Assembly (NCBI RefSeq): GCF_003121585.1
Contig: NZ_QEOO01000042.1
Location: 62,001 to 126,000, forward strand
Length of the DNA stretch: 64,000 nucleotides
DNA from: Nocardioides speluncae
GTDB taxonomy: Bacteria > Actinomycetota > Actinomycetes > Propionibacteriales > Nocardioidaceae
Reading direction: 5' to 3'
The notes under the pieces are model-generated. The model saw only the letters and a list, made by a program, of their open reading frames with translations, was not told the DNA's origin and ran no database searches. The translations under genes were made by a program, and so were the position numbers. Positions 8,501 to 18,500 of this stretch are shown here, piece after piece (position 1 is the stretch's first letter; each line of letters opens with the position of its first letter).

Positions 8501-9582
8501 TCGACCCAGCGCTGGATGGTCGCCAGGGGTACGCCGCGGTGCGGCATCAGGTCCAGCTCGGCCCGGAAGACCCGCTGCACCAGCGCCCGCCAGCTGTCGT
8601 CGAGCGAGACGTCCACCCGCAGCGGGAGCGCGGCAAGAAAGAGGCCGAGGATGCGATCGCAGTCCTCGATCTCGGTGCGGTTGTGGGTGACCACGCCGGA
8701 GACCGCTTCCCGCGTACCCGACCACAGCGCGACCAGACGCAGGTGGACCGCAAGGAACACGGTGCGCAGCGGCACCGACGCGGCCCGCGCGAGCTCGGTC
8801 AGTCCCTCGACCACGTCGGCCGGCAGGGACTCGCGGACGGCGGCCACCTCTTCGACCTTCTCGGCGGTGGCGTGCCGCGGGAACCGACACAGGGGCGCAT
8901 CGTGCATCGCCTCGCGCCAGTACGCCTGGCTCTCCGGGTTCGCCTCCGCCTGCCGCTCGAGCGCGACGACCTCGCGGAAGCTGCCGCGCGGCGCCGGGAG
9001 GTCCAGTCGCTCGCCGCCGCCAGCGGCGCGGTAGCGCCGCATCAGCTCGTCGAGGAGGAGCGAGAGGCTCCAGCCGTCGAGGATCGCGTGATGGAAGGTG
9101 AGCGTCACCGAGGTGTTCGCCGCGCGGGGCAAGCGGTAGGCGAGGATGCGCAGCAGGGGTGGCCGGCTCCAGTCGAAGCCGACGGTGCGCTCCTCCTCCA
9201 GCCGGCGACGGATGCCCGCCCGGGCGACGACCAGGTCCCGGCCGGCCAGGTCCACGACCTCGATGGGTACCTCGACGTGGTCCCAGACCAGCTGCATCGG
9301 CTCGCTGAAGCGCTGTAGGTCGAAGCTGGTCCGCAGTACGGCGTGCGCCGCTACGACGTCAGCGGCGGCCGCACGCAGCGCCTGCTCGTCGAGGTGGCCG
9401 GACAGCTCGAGCGTCACCTGGTCGTGGTACGTCGCCGAGCGCGTGTGCAGGGACGAGTGGTAGAGCATCCCGGCCTGCAGCGAGGTCATCGGGTAGGCGT
9501 CGACCGGGCGCGCCGGCGTACGGCTGGTGCTGTCGGTGCTGCCCGTGCTGCCAGTGGCGGGAGTCGTCGTGGTGGTGGTCAC
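5542..9582 (-). CDS. NRPS termination module C-A-T-TE with cysteine thioesterase
   Basis: 1346 residues. C domain about 28-450 (HHAILDGWS), A about 467-970 (TSGSTGRPKG, NLYGPTE, YRTGD, VNGKLD), T with FDLGGHS (Ser1025) and TE about 1070-1340. Hand-read A-code is D-V-W-H-V-S-L-V-D-K, matching serine (EntF is DVWHFSLVDK). The TE nucleophile box is GGFCIGGN: Cys1155 (codon TGC at 6120-6118) replaces the normal Ser; the catalytic His is in GSRHTAVQEP (about H1311). The usual Asp after strand 6 is not obvious (VLPVWSSIDE). Cys nucleophiles are known in ObiF (beta-lactone) and SulM (beta-lactam) TEs, so release may form a strained ring or amide. The GTG start overlaps the upstream NRPS stop. N-terminus is Thr/Ser-rich and then VDAYPMTSLQAGM, as in a normal T-C linker that has been split. 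Confidence 0.95.
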   Translation of the reverse strand: MTTTTTTPATGSTGSTDSTSRTPARPVDAYPMTSLQAGMLYHSSLHTRSATYHDQVTLELSGHLDEQALRAAAADVVAAHAVLRTSFDLQRFSEPMQLVWDHVEVPIEVVDLAGRDLVVARAGIRRRLEEERTVGFDWSRPPLLRILAYRLPRAANTSVTLTFHHAILDGWSLSLLLDELMRRYRAAGGGERLDLPAPRGSFREVVALERQAEANPESQAYWREAMHDAPLCRFPRHATAEKVEEVAAVRESLPADVVEGLTELARAASVPLRTVFLAVHLRLVALWSGTREAVSGVVTHNRTEIEDCDRILGLFLAALPLRVDVSLDDSWRALVQRVFRAELDLMPHRGVPLATIQRWVERGELYDVLFDFRSFGTYYDSDEGLPSLGVDEVEGFEQTNLPLAVNVIGAGNDVVLEARYDSAQFLPEEIEALLATYRAALRHCAITPDADPRPTTHLGVVGGVSVGGGGVVDVGGLGEVVGRVWEPVRAGLAGRLRGAGVGPAGAGSGECVVGVLMERGPGLVEAVHAVVGAGGVYLPLEPDFPDDHLGFLLADAGCTTLVTEPGLESRVRNLVEQRCPDAAVVVHAAGEVPGDAEPVSEPVVEPVSVDGEELAYVIHTSGSTGRPKGVGVSHRAVANRLWWMRDLVGITADDRVLLKTPFSFDVSVWELFLPAYVGAVQVVAGAGVHRDSAALVELVAAERVSVVHFVPSMLDAFLAEPALTAATEQERSARWGELRVVVCSGEALTPALVARAGELLPWVEVINLYGPTEAAVDVTWHRVRAGESPVPIGVAVPHTRIEVLDEGLQRVPVGVAGELCIAGVQVARGYVGRPGLTARSFVPDPYGTTGARMYRTGDRARITSVGTVEFLGRSDGQVKVRGVRVELGEVRAGLERDPWVRAAWVTHAAGADGGSLTGYLVPESGADSAARSPQVWRDHLAERMPAHMVPTRIVELTELPVTVNGKLDTTALAQLESSTVVEGVSEGGPPRTPTEVAVAQVWSDLLDPGRPLSVTDNFFDLGGHSILALRMAASLRTRLEVEVPIAILLSAPTVGQFAAELDRGSEGTREDRIVALRRTGDRPPMIFMHALGGQIFRYEPVAKHLGEDQPVWAIPAAGLTKGVAPQTDLDTMAREYAELIREAVPSTAYVLGGFCIGGNIAMEVARHLTAAGATVHAVLPVWSSIDEPVARASLEDDVVMMNHALAGGFADVEPADLIGLSPEEQLLAVVKGAAENNALQVTSTDVDEVRSYLDVFRANAHAVGHYQHASWAGRVVLFLPKDDEYIDLGDDQGWSGVAPDTTVQAIPGSRHTAVQEPHAIALAALMRQRIDEAMRLTAEPSDEENQ
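6916..8185. repeat. Near-identical A-domain tract, copy 1
   Basis: This stretch, covering A1 to A8 of the Ser-activating A domain in the terminal NRPS, is nearly identical at DNA level to 10221-11490 (constant offset 3305). The few differences I see cluster around 7284-7335. The boundaries are sharp: homology begins in the C-A linker (VSVGGGGVVDV) and ends inside ELGEV. Codon choice is unlike the flanks, with many GGG, GGT and GTG codons. It is a recent duplication or gene-conversion tract. Confidence 0.9.
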
Positions 9583-12500
9583 TGCGTGTCCTCCTCGGAC
9601 GGGAACAGGGCGGACAAGAGGTCACGGTCGGCGGTCGACAGCAGCTCGAACGGCGCCTCGTCGGCCGCTCCTGCCACTGCGGCTGCGGAGTTGGCTGCCG
9701 GGGACTCGCCCGGCTCGAGCCGGGCGGCCAGCACGCCGAGCCGCTGGTGCTCGAATACCTGGCGCAGTGTGAGCGCGTACCCGCTTGCCCGCAGCCGCGC
9801 GACCACCTTCAGGGCGAGGATGGAGTGGCCGCCGAGGTCGAAGAAGTTGTCGGTCACGGTGAGGGGGCGGCCGGGGTCGAGCAGGTCGGCCCACACGGTG
9901 GCGACCGCGATCTCGGTCGGGGTCTGTGGCGGCCCACCCTGGGTGGGACCGTCGCCTGTGGTGGTCTCCAGTTCGGCCAACGCTGCGGTGTCCAGCTTTC
10001 CGTTCACCGTGACCGGCAACTGGTCCAGCTCCACGATTCGGGTCGGCACCATGTGCGCCGGCAACCGCTCGGCCAGATGATCACGCCACACCTGCGGTGA
10101 CCGCGGCTGCCCGACACCATCGGGAACGACGTATCCGGTCAGCGACCCACCATCACCACCGGACTGGTGTACCACCCAGGCGGCACGCACCCAGGGATCA
10201 CGCTCCAGACCGGCGCGCACCTCACCCAGCTCGACCCGCACCCCCCGGACCTTCACCTGACCATCGCTACGACCAAGGAACTCCACGGTCCCGACGCTGG
10301 TGATCCGGGCCCGGTCACCGGTGCGGTACATCCGCGCACCCGTCGTTCCGTACGGGTCGGGCACGAACGACCGAGCGGTCAACCCCGGCCGCCCGACGTA
10401 CCCACGCGCGACCTGGACCCCGGCGATGCACAGCTCACCGGCCACGCCCACCGGCACCCGCTGCAAGCCCTCATCCAGCACCTCGATCCGGGTGTGCGGC
10501 ACCGCCACCCCGATCGGCACCGGCGACTCACCAGCCCGCACCCGATGCCACGTCACATCCACCGCAGCCTCCGTCGGGCCATAGAGATTGACCACCTCCA
10601 CCCACGGCAACAACTCAGCCACCCGAGCCACCAACCCAGGCGTCAGCGCCTCCCCCGAACAGACCACCACCCGCAGCTCACCCCACCGCGCCGACCGCTC
10701 CTGCTCGGTAGCTGCGGTCAGCGCGGGCTCAGCCAGGAACGCATCCAGCATCGAGGGCACGAAGTGGACCACGCTCACCCGCTCAGCCGCGACCAGCTCC
10801 ACCAACGCAGCCGAGTCCCGATGCACCCCCGCACCAGCAACCACCTGCACCGCGCCCACATACGCGGGCAGGAACAACTCCCACACCGACACATCGAAGG
10901 AGAACGGCGTCTTCAGCAAGACCCGATCGTCCGCCGTGATCCCCACCAGATCCCGCATCCACCACAACCGGTTGGCCACCGCCCGGTGGCTGACCCCGAC
11001 GCCCTTCGGCCGACCCGTCGACCCCGACGTGTGAATCACATACGCCAACTCTTCGCCATCGACCGAGACCGGCTCGACCACAGGTTCCGACACCGGCTCG
11101 GCATCACCCGGCACCTCGCCGGCCGCATGGACCACCACCGCCGCATCCGGACAACGCTGCTCCACCAAGTTGCGAACCCGGGACTCCAAACCAGGCTCGG
11201 TTACCAGGGTCGTACATCCGGCATCCGCCAGGAGGAAGCCCAGGTGATCATCGGGGAAGTCCGGTTCCAACGGCAGGTACACGCCACCGGCGCCCACCAC
11301 CGCATGGACCGCCTCCACCAACCCCGGCCCACGCTCCATCAACACCCCCACCACACACTCACCCGAACCAGCCCCAGCCGGCCCCACACCAGCCCCACGC
11401 AACCGACCCGCCAACCCCGCACGCACCGGCTCCCACACCCGACCAACCACCTCACCCAAACCACCCACATCCACCACACCCCCACCACCTACCGACACCC
11501 CAGCCGCCACGGTGGGCAGGGTCGGGTCGCTGGCGGCGGTCGTGGTGGTCGGGAGCAGCTCGACCGGGCGGTCGGGGGTTGCGAGGCAGTGGTCCAGCAG
11601 GCTGAGCCACCAGGCACCGATCTCCTCGGCGCGCGCCGGTGAACAGATGTCGCTTCGGTACTCCAGGCTGCCTCGCAGTACGTCGCCGTCGGCGGCGAGC
11701 AGCATGCTGAGATCGAACTTCGCGCCACCGTTGGCCCAGCTCACCCGGCGGACTCCGCCGTCGGCGCTCGTCGAGCCAGCGAACGCGTCCTCGTCGAGCG
11801 AGAACAGCGTCTGCACCAACGGCGTCACGCCGAGCTCGCGATTTGGCGCGAACCGCGCGGCCAGGGCCTCAAACGGCAGCTGCGCATGCGCGAGGGCGCC
11901 CAGTACCTCGCGCCGGACCAGGGTCACGATGTCGCGGAATGCGGCGCCCTCGGGCCAGGTGACGCGGATGGGCAGGGTGTTGAGGTAGTAGCCGACCTCT
12001 CCCTCCAGCTCGCGACGGTTGCGGCCGGAGGCAGGCACCCCGATGACCAGCTCGCGGCCGCCGCCGCAGCGGCTGAGCAGCACGGCGTACGCCGCCAGCC
12101 CGACCATGAACGCACTGAGCCGCTCCTCGGCAGCAAATGCCCGCAGCCGGGAGGTGAGCCCGGCAGGCACCTCCAGCGGCACGTGATCACCGGCGGTCGT
12201 GCGCGTCTCCGGCCGGGTCAGGTCCGTCGGCAGGTTGACGGGCTCGACATCGGTGAGGCGCTCGGACCAGTACTTCCAGTCGGGGCCTTCCGCGGAGGCC
12301 TCGTCGCCTGCCTCGGCGCGCTGGCGAGCAGCATGCTGGAGGTAGGTGGTCGGTGGCTCCTCGGTGAGCCGCGCCGGTAGCTCGATGCCGCGCCGGCGCG
12401 CGTCGAGCGCGGCGAGCAGGTCCCTGGTGATCAGGTTCATCGACCACGCATCGGTGGCGGCGTGATGGATGCAGAGCGCGAGCACGGCAGTGCCACTCAG

Positions 12501-15500
12501 GGCACCCGGGGCACCGGTGACCAGCAGCGCGCGCCCATGGGGCGCCTGGCTCAACGGCACGGGGCGAGCCAGGTACTCGTCGAGCAGGTCGGCCTTGGCC
12601 TCGGACGAGGCGACGGTGGCCACCTCCAGCGGCAGCTCGGCGTGCGGCTGCACGACCTGCACCACCTCGCCGGCGCGGACCTCGAGCCGGGTCCGCAGGG
12701 CGGGATGGCGGCGTACGACGTCGGCCAGGGCCGCGCGCAGCACCTCCACGCCCAGCTCCTGGTCCAGCTCGAGCACCAGCGCGCAGTTGTGAGCGCTGCT
12801 GGGGGTGACCTCGTCCAGCACCCAGAACCTGGCCTGCCCGAACGACGCCGGGCCTTCCAGCTCGGTCGCTGGCTGGGGGGTCTCGGGCGGGCTCGCGTCG
12901 CCGTGACCCGCGGACTCGAGTGCCGCGGCCAGCCCGGCGACCGTCGGGTGCTCGAAGACCAAGGTGACGTCGAACTCGTCGTCGAGCATCGTCTCGACCC
13001 GCGAGGCGATCCGGATCGCGAGCAGCGAATGTCCGCCGAGCGCGAAGAAGTCGTCGTCGGGTCCGATGTCGTCGCGCTCCAGCACCTCGGCCCAGATCGC
13101 CAGGAGCCGCGCGGTGAGGTCGTTGGCAGATTCGCCGGTCGCAGTCGGCGCCTCTGTCGCCGGCGCGGTCGTGAGCGCGAACCCGTCGGGCACCCAGGGT
13201 GCCGCGACGTTGTCGAGCAGGGTCGCGCGCAGGGCCACGAGGTCGAGCGCGCCGTCGACGTGGGCGACGACCTCGGCGCCGCGCAGCTCGACCCGGCAGG
13301 CGCCGACGTACTTGGCGACTGCTGTCGCCACCTCACCGAGGTGCACCCGTCGACCGCCGCGACGACCTGCCGTCGCGACTCGACCGAGTACCCGGACATC
13401 GGCGCCGAGTCGGCTGGCGGCCAGCCCGGTCGACAGCCCGCCGACCACGAGCTCGCCGACGGCACCCTCCGGGCCGGCTACCTCGGCCGGCGCCGTGGGC
13501 CGACCGAGGTCGGTCCGGGCCACGACTCCGGTGAGTACGCCGGTGCCGAGCAGCTCGTGGATCTCCGCTCCCGGCACCGCCGAGCGCCAGGCGTCGCCCA
13601 GGCCAGCACCGTCGGGATCGACCTCGATGTCGAGGCTGCGCAGCTCGCTGTCGAGGCCGGTGACCCGCTCGGCCACGGTCGCGGGAAGGTACGCCGTCGC
13701 GGCGCCGATGCCAGCCAGTCCCGCCGCCTCCGACACGTGGACCGAGGCGACCCCGGCGGTCAGCGGCCACATGCTCGCCACCAGGCCGGCCGTTCCGGTC
13801 GAGGCGACGACGGCGTGTGGTCCAGCGTGGTGGGCGTGCCGGCCCACGGCCGCGGCGATCATCGCGGCCAGGAGCGAGGACGGCACCCGGGTGCCGTCGG
13901 CCCAGACCACCCCACCGCCGTCACCGCCGTCACCGGCCTCGCCGGACCAGGGCGTCGAGACCGGCCGACCGGCCGCGTCCGCGCCGATCCGCGCGGGATC
14001 TGCGATCGACGCGGGCGCACCGTCGAGCAGCGCCCAGCGGCCGGCGTCCAGCACGGCCGCCACCGCCACGGCGCGGGCCCACCCGGCCTCGAGGTCGACC
14101 ACGACCTCGGCCGGGCCGGCTGCTGCCGCCGCGGCAAGCTCGTCGAGGAGCTCAGTCACGTCGTCGGCAGTGAGCTCGGTGGTGGCGTCGGCAATCGGGC
14201 CCGGCTTCCACGAGATGGCGGCGACGTCGGATGGTGTCGCCGGCGTGGCGGGCACAGCGACCAGTGAGCCGAGTACCGCATCGGGATCTGCGACGGCAGC
14301 GGCCAGCACCTCGGCGTACGACGCCGTGAACGCCTCGAGCCGGGCTGCGTCGAACAGATCGCTGCGGTACTGGACGGCGCCGTGCATGCCGCCGTCGCGC
14401 AGCCACATCCAGGTGCTGAGGTCGTAGCGTGCGAGCGGCGGCGCGTACGGCGCGAACTCGACCCGCAGCCCCTCCACCTCACGGGCGTCGGCGCGCGCGT
14501 CCTCGGCCAGCATGAAGGTGGCCTGCACCAGCGCGGTCGAGGACGGGTCGCGGCGTTCGTCGCGGGAGGTGACCAGCGCCTCGAACGGAAGCGCGGCGTG
14601 CTCGTAGGCGCCCACGGTGGCACCGCGGACCTGGCTGACCAGTGAGCGGAAGGTCAGCTCCGGCGACAGCTGACAGCGGACGACGAGGGTGTTGACGAAG
14701 AAGCCGATGAGCCCCTCGAGGTCACTGTCGTCGCGGGCGGTGTGGGGCAGCCCCACGGCCAGGTCGTCGTCGCCGGAGTGCAGCCACAGCGCGGCGTAGT
14801 AGGCCGCAAGCAGCACCATCGTCAGCGTCGCCGTCTCCTCGCGGGCAAGCTCGCGCAGCCGCTCGGTGAGGTCGCTGTCGAGGTCGAAGAGCGCGTGCGC
14901 GCCCGCGGAGTCACGCCTGGCCGCCGGCACCCGGTCGGTGGGCATGGACAGCTGGCCGGCGAACCCGTCGAGGTGCTCACGCCAGTAGGCCTGCAGCGGG
15001 CCGCCGGCGTCGCCGACGACCGTCCGCTGCCAGTCGGCGAAGTCGGCGTACTGCACGGGCAACGGCGCCAGCGTCGCCGGCTGACCGCGGCGCAGCGCGG
15101 CGTACGCCGTCAGCAGGTCGTCGACGAACCGGTCCACCGAGGAGCCGTCGAAGACGGCGTGGTGGGCGCTGAACAGGGCCTCGTGGACGGAGTCGTCGGT
15201 CCGGGCGAGCAGCACCCTCAGCAGCGGCGGCGCAGTGAGGTCGAACCGGGCCTGGGCGTGCTGCTCGAGCAGGCGGGCGAGGTGCTCGTCGCGAGCGTCA
15301 GCATCGATCTCGCGCAGGTCGACGCGCTCGACGGGCACGGTGACCCGCCCGGCCACCACCTGGACGATGCCGTCGTCGGTGAGCTCCAGCCCGGTGCGGA
15401 GGGCGTCATGGCGGGCCGCCACCTCGTCGAGCGCGCCGCGCAGGGCGCTGACCGCGAGCGGGCCGGTGAGCGTCAGCCGGAAGTGGGTGTTGTAGGAGCC

Positions 15501-18500
15501 GTCGCCCCCTTCGGTGCGCTCCATGAGCCACAGCCGCTCCTGCCCGAACGACGCCCGCGCCGGGCCGTCGTCCGCGCGTGGCCGAAGCGGTTCGATCGCT
15601 CCGGCGCCGCGGAGCTCGGAGATCCGCCGGGAAAGGGCCTGCGGCGTCGAGTGCTCGAAGGCGGCCCGGACCGGCAGCGCGACCTCGAGGGACTTGCGCA
15701 GCAGCGCCACCAGCCGGATCGCCAGCAGTGAATGGCCGCCGGCCGCGAAGAAGTCGTCGTCGGGCGCGATCCGGTCCCGCTCAAGGATCTGCGCGAACGC
15801 CGCCGTCACCACGTCGATGACGCCGGCGCCGGTGGCCCCGGGCGTCACCGGTGCGGAGGCGGTCTCGGCGTTGAGGCCGTCGAGCAGCGCCCGACGGTCG
15901 ACCTTTCCGTGCCCGGCGAGCGGCAGCGCGGCGATGACATGGAGCGTGGTGGGCACCATGTAGTCGGGCAGGGACCGCAGCAGCAGGCTCCTCAGCCGGT
16001 TGCTGTCGGGTGCGCTGTCGGGCGAGCCGCCGACGACGAAGCCGTGCAGGGCACCGTCGTCACCGACCACGACGGCGGCATCGGAGACCTCGGGCGCGGC
16101 CACCAGGGCGGAGCGGACCTCGTTGGTCTCGACGCGGTAGCCACGGACCTTGACCTGGTCGTCGGTGCGGCCGAGGAACTCCAGCGCACCCGATCCGGGC
16201 AGCCGGCGGGCCCGGTCTCCGGTGAGGTAGCGGCGAGCGTCGGGGGCGGCGGGGTCGGGTACGAACGCAGCCTCGGTTGCCTCGGAGTCGCCGAGGTAGC
16301 CGCGGGCCACCTGCGGACCGCCGATGACGAGCTGGCCGATCACGCCCGGCGCGACCGGGTTGAGCGCGTCGTCGAGTACCTCGGCGGTGACCCCGGCGAG
16401 GGGGTACCCGATGGGAGTGGTCCGGCCGCCGGATGCCGGCGACGAGTCGCCGGCAAGGGCGACGACGCCGACGGTGGTCTCGGTCGGGCCGTAGTGATTG
16501 ACGACCGCGCGGCCGGGCAGCGCGGCCCGCCAGGCCCGCACGTCGTCGTACGACGAAGCCTCGCCGCCGAGCACCAGCGTCCGCCGCGGCGCCAGCCGAG
16601 ACAGCCGCTCGGGCTCCTCCGCGATCAGCGAGCCGAGGTGGGACGGGGTGAGCTTGAGGTGGTCGATGGCGCAGCGCGCCACGACGTCCTCCAGGTAGCC
16701 GGCCTCGAGCACCCGCTCCAGGTCGGCGAAGACCAGCCGCGAGCCGCTGGCCAGAGCACCGAAGAACATCGTGAGCCCGAAGTCGAAGGTGAGCGGCTGG
16801 GCGAGCAGGTACGCCTCCCCCGGCCGCTGGTCGAGCAGCTCCTCCAGCCCGTGGAGATAGGCCGCGAGGTTGGCGTGGGTGACGCCGACCCCCTTGGGCC
16901 GGCCGGTCGAGCCGGAGGTGTAGACGACGTAGGCGAGCGCGCTGCCAGCCGGCACCGCGTCTCCCGCGTCCCGGCCGGCCTCGGCCGGCACGTCGAGGAC
17001 CGCGACGTCGAGCGCCTCGACCAGGCGACGGTGCTCGGCGCTGCAGACCGCGAGGAAGGCGCCGCTGTCCTCGGCGACTGTGCTCAGGCGCGCCATCGGC
17101 GCGGCCGGGTCCAAGCAGACGTACGCCGCCCCGGCGCGGAGGACCCCCAGGACCGCCACCGCTGTCTCGACGGTGGGTGTGGTGAGGAGCAGGACCCGGT
17201 CATCAGGTCCGGCGCCGCGGGCCTTCAGGTCGGCCGCCAGCGCACCCGCGCGCTGCCACAGCGTGCGGTAGCTCAGCTGGTTGCCGGCGGGGTCCTCGAC
17301 CGCGACGGCGTCGGGGGTCTGCGCCGCCCAGCGGCGGACCCGCTCGAGCACCGACGGCGCCGGGTCGGCGACGGCCACGGCCTGGCTGATGGAGGAGCCG
17401 GTCGTGGTGCGGAGTACGCCGAGCGCTCGGTCGGGGTGGGCGACCGCGTCCTCGAGCACCGCGAACCACACCGCGACGAAGGCCTCGACGGTGCCCTCGT
17501 CGTACAGCTCGGCGGAGTACTCGACGCGACCGGACAGGTCGTCGCCGACCTCGAAGAGCAGGTCGAACTTCGCGGTGCCGGTCGAGGCCTGCACGCCCGA
17601 GACCGGCACCTGGTTGAAGCCGATCTGGTACAGCGGGTTGCGCCCGGACTCGCGCGGCGGTGCGACCTCGGCGACCACCCGGTCGAAGGGCACCTGCTGG
17701 TGCTCGAGCCCGTCGAGTACGGCGTCACGGGCCTGCCCGAGGAGCACCGAGAACGGCGTCGCCGCGGTCGGGCGCAGCCGCACCGCGAGCGCGTTGACGA
17801 ACATGCCGACGGCGCGGTCGGTGCCGTCGACTCCGCGACCCGAGACGGACGAGCCGAGCACCAGGTCCTCGGCGCCGGTGCAGCGGTGCACGAGCGCCGC
17901 CAGGCCGGCGAAGAGCACATGGTGGGCCGAGGCGCGATGCTGTCGGGCCAGCGCGCGGGCCTGCTCGTGCAGGCGCGCCGGGAACGTGAAGGTGCGGACC
18001 TCGCCGCGGCCGGTCGGGGTCTCGGGTCGCGCTCGGTCGCTGGGCAGCGTGGTCTCGACCGGGGCACCGGCCAGATGGTCGGCCCAGTAGGCGATCGATT
18101 CCTTGCCCTCCGGCCCGGCCAGCCACTCGAGCTGGCGTTGAGCGTGGACCCGGTAGGGCACCGGGTCCGGTAGCTCGGCAGCGTCGCCAGCCAGGCAGGC
18201 CAGCAGCTCCTCCTGGATCACGCCGAGCGACCAGGCGTCGCAGACGGAGTGATGGATCACCAGGCATAGAACGGCGGTGGCGTCGTCCTCGCGCAGCAGG
18301 GCGGCGCGCCACAGCGGCGCGGCATCCAGCCGGATCGGCGTACGGCGCTGGTCCGCGAGGCGACTCTCGCGCTCCGCAGAGCGGGCAGCGACGGGCAGCC
18401 CGCGCAGGTCCCAGTCGTCGAGGCGCACGGGCACCTCGGGATGCACGGCCTGCCGCGGATCGCCGTCGCCGGTGAAGCTCGTGCGCAGCGAATCGTGCCG

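Noticed and set aside
13333..14137. Frameshift as cause of the missing A-domain motifs
   Set aside because: The alternative frames contain no A-domain motifs, and the correct frame continues without interruption from C to T.
15732..18173. Very long plus-strand reading frames opposite the NRPS and PKS genes (for example here, at 18846-22538 and 24308-27931)
   Set aside because: They are antisense to domains with complete NRPS/PKS motifs, have Arg/Gly/Gln-rich low-complexity translations and no plausible start signals; high GC alone produces them.
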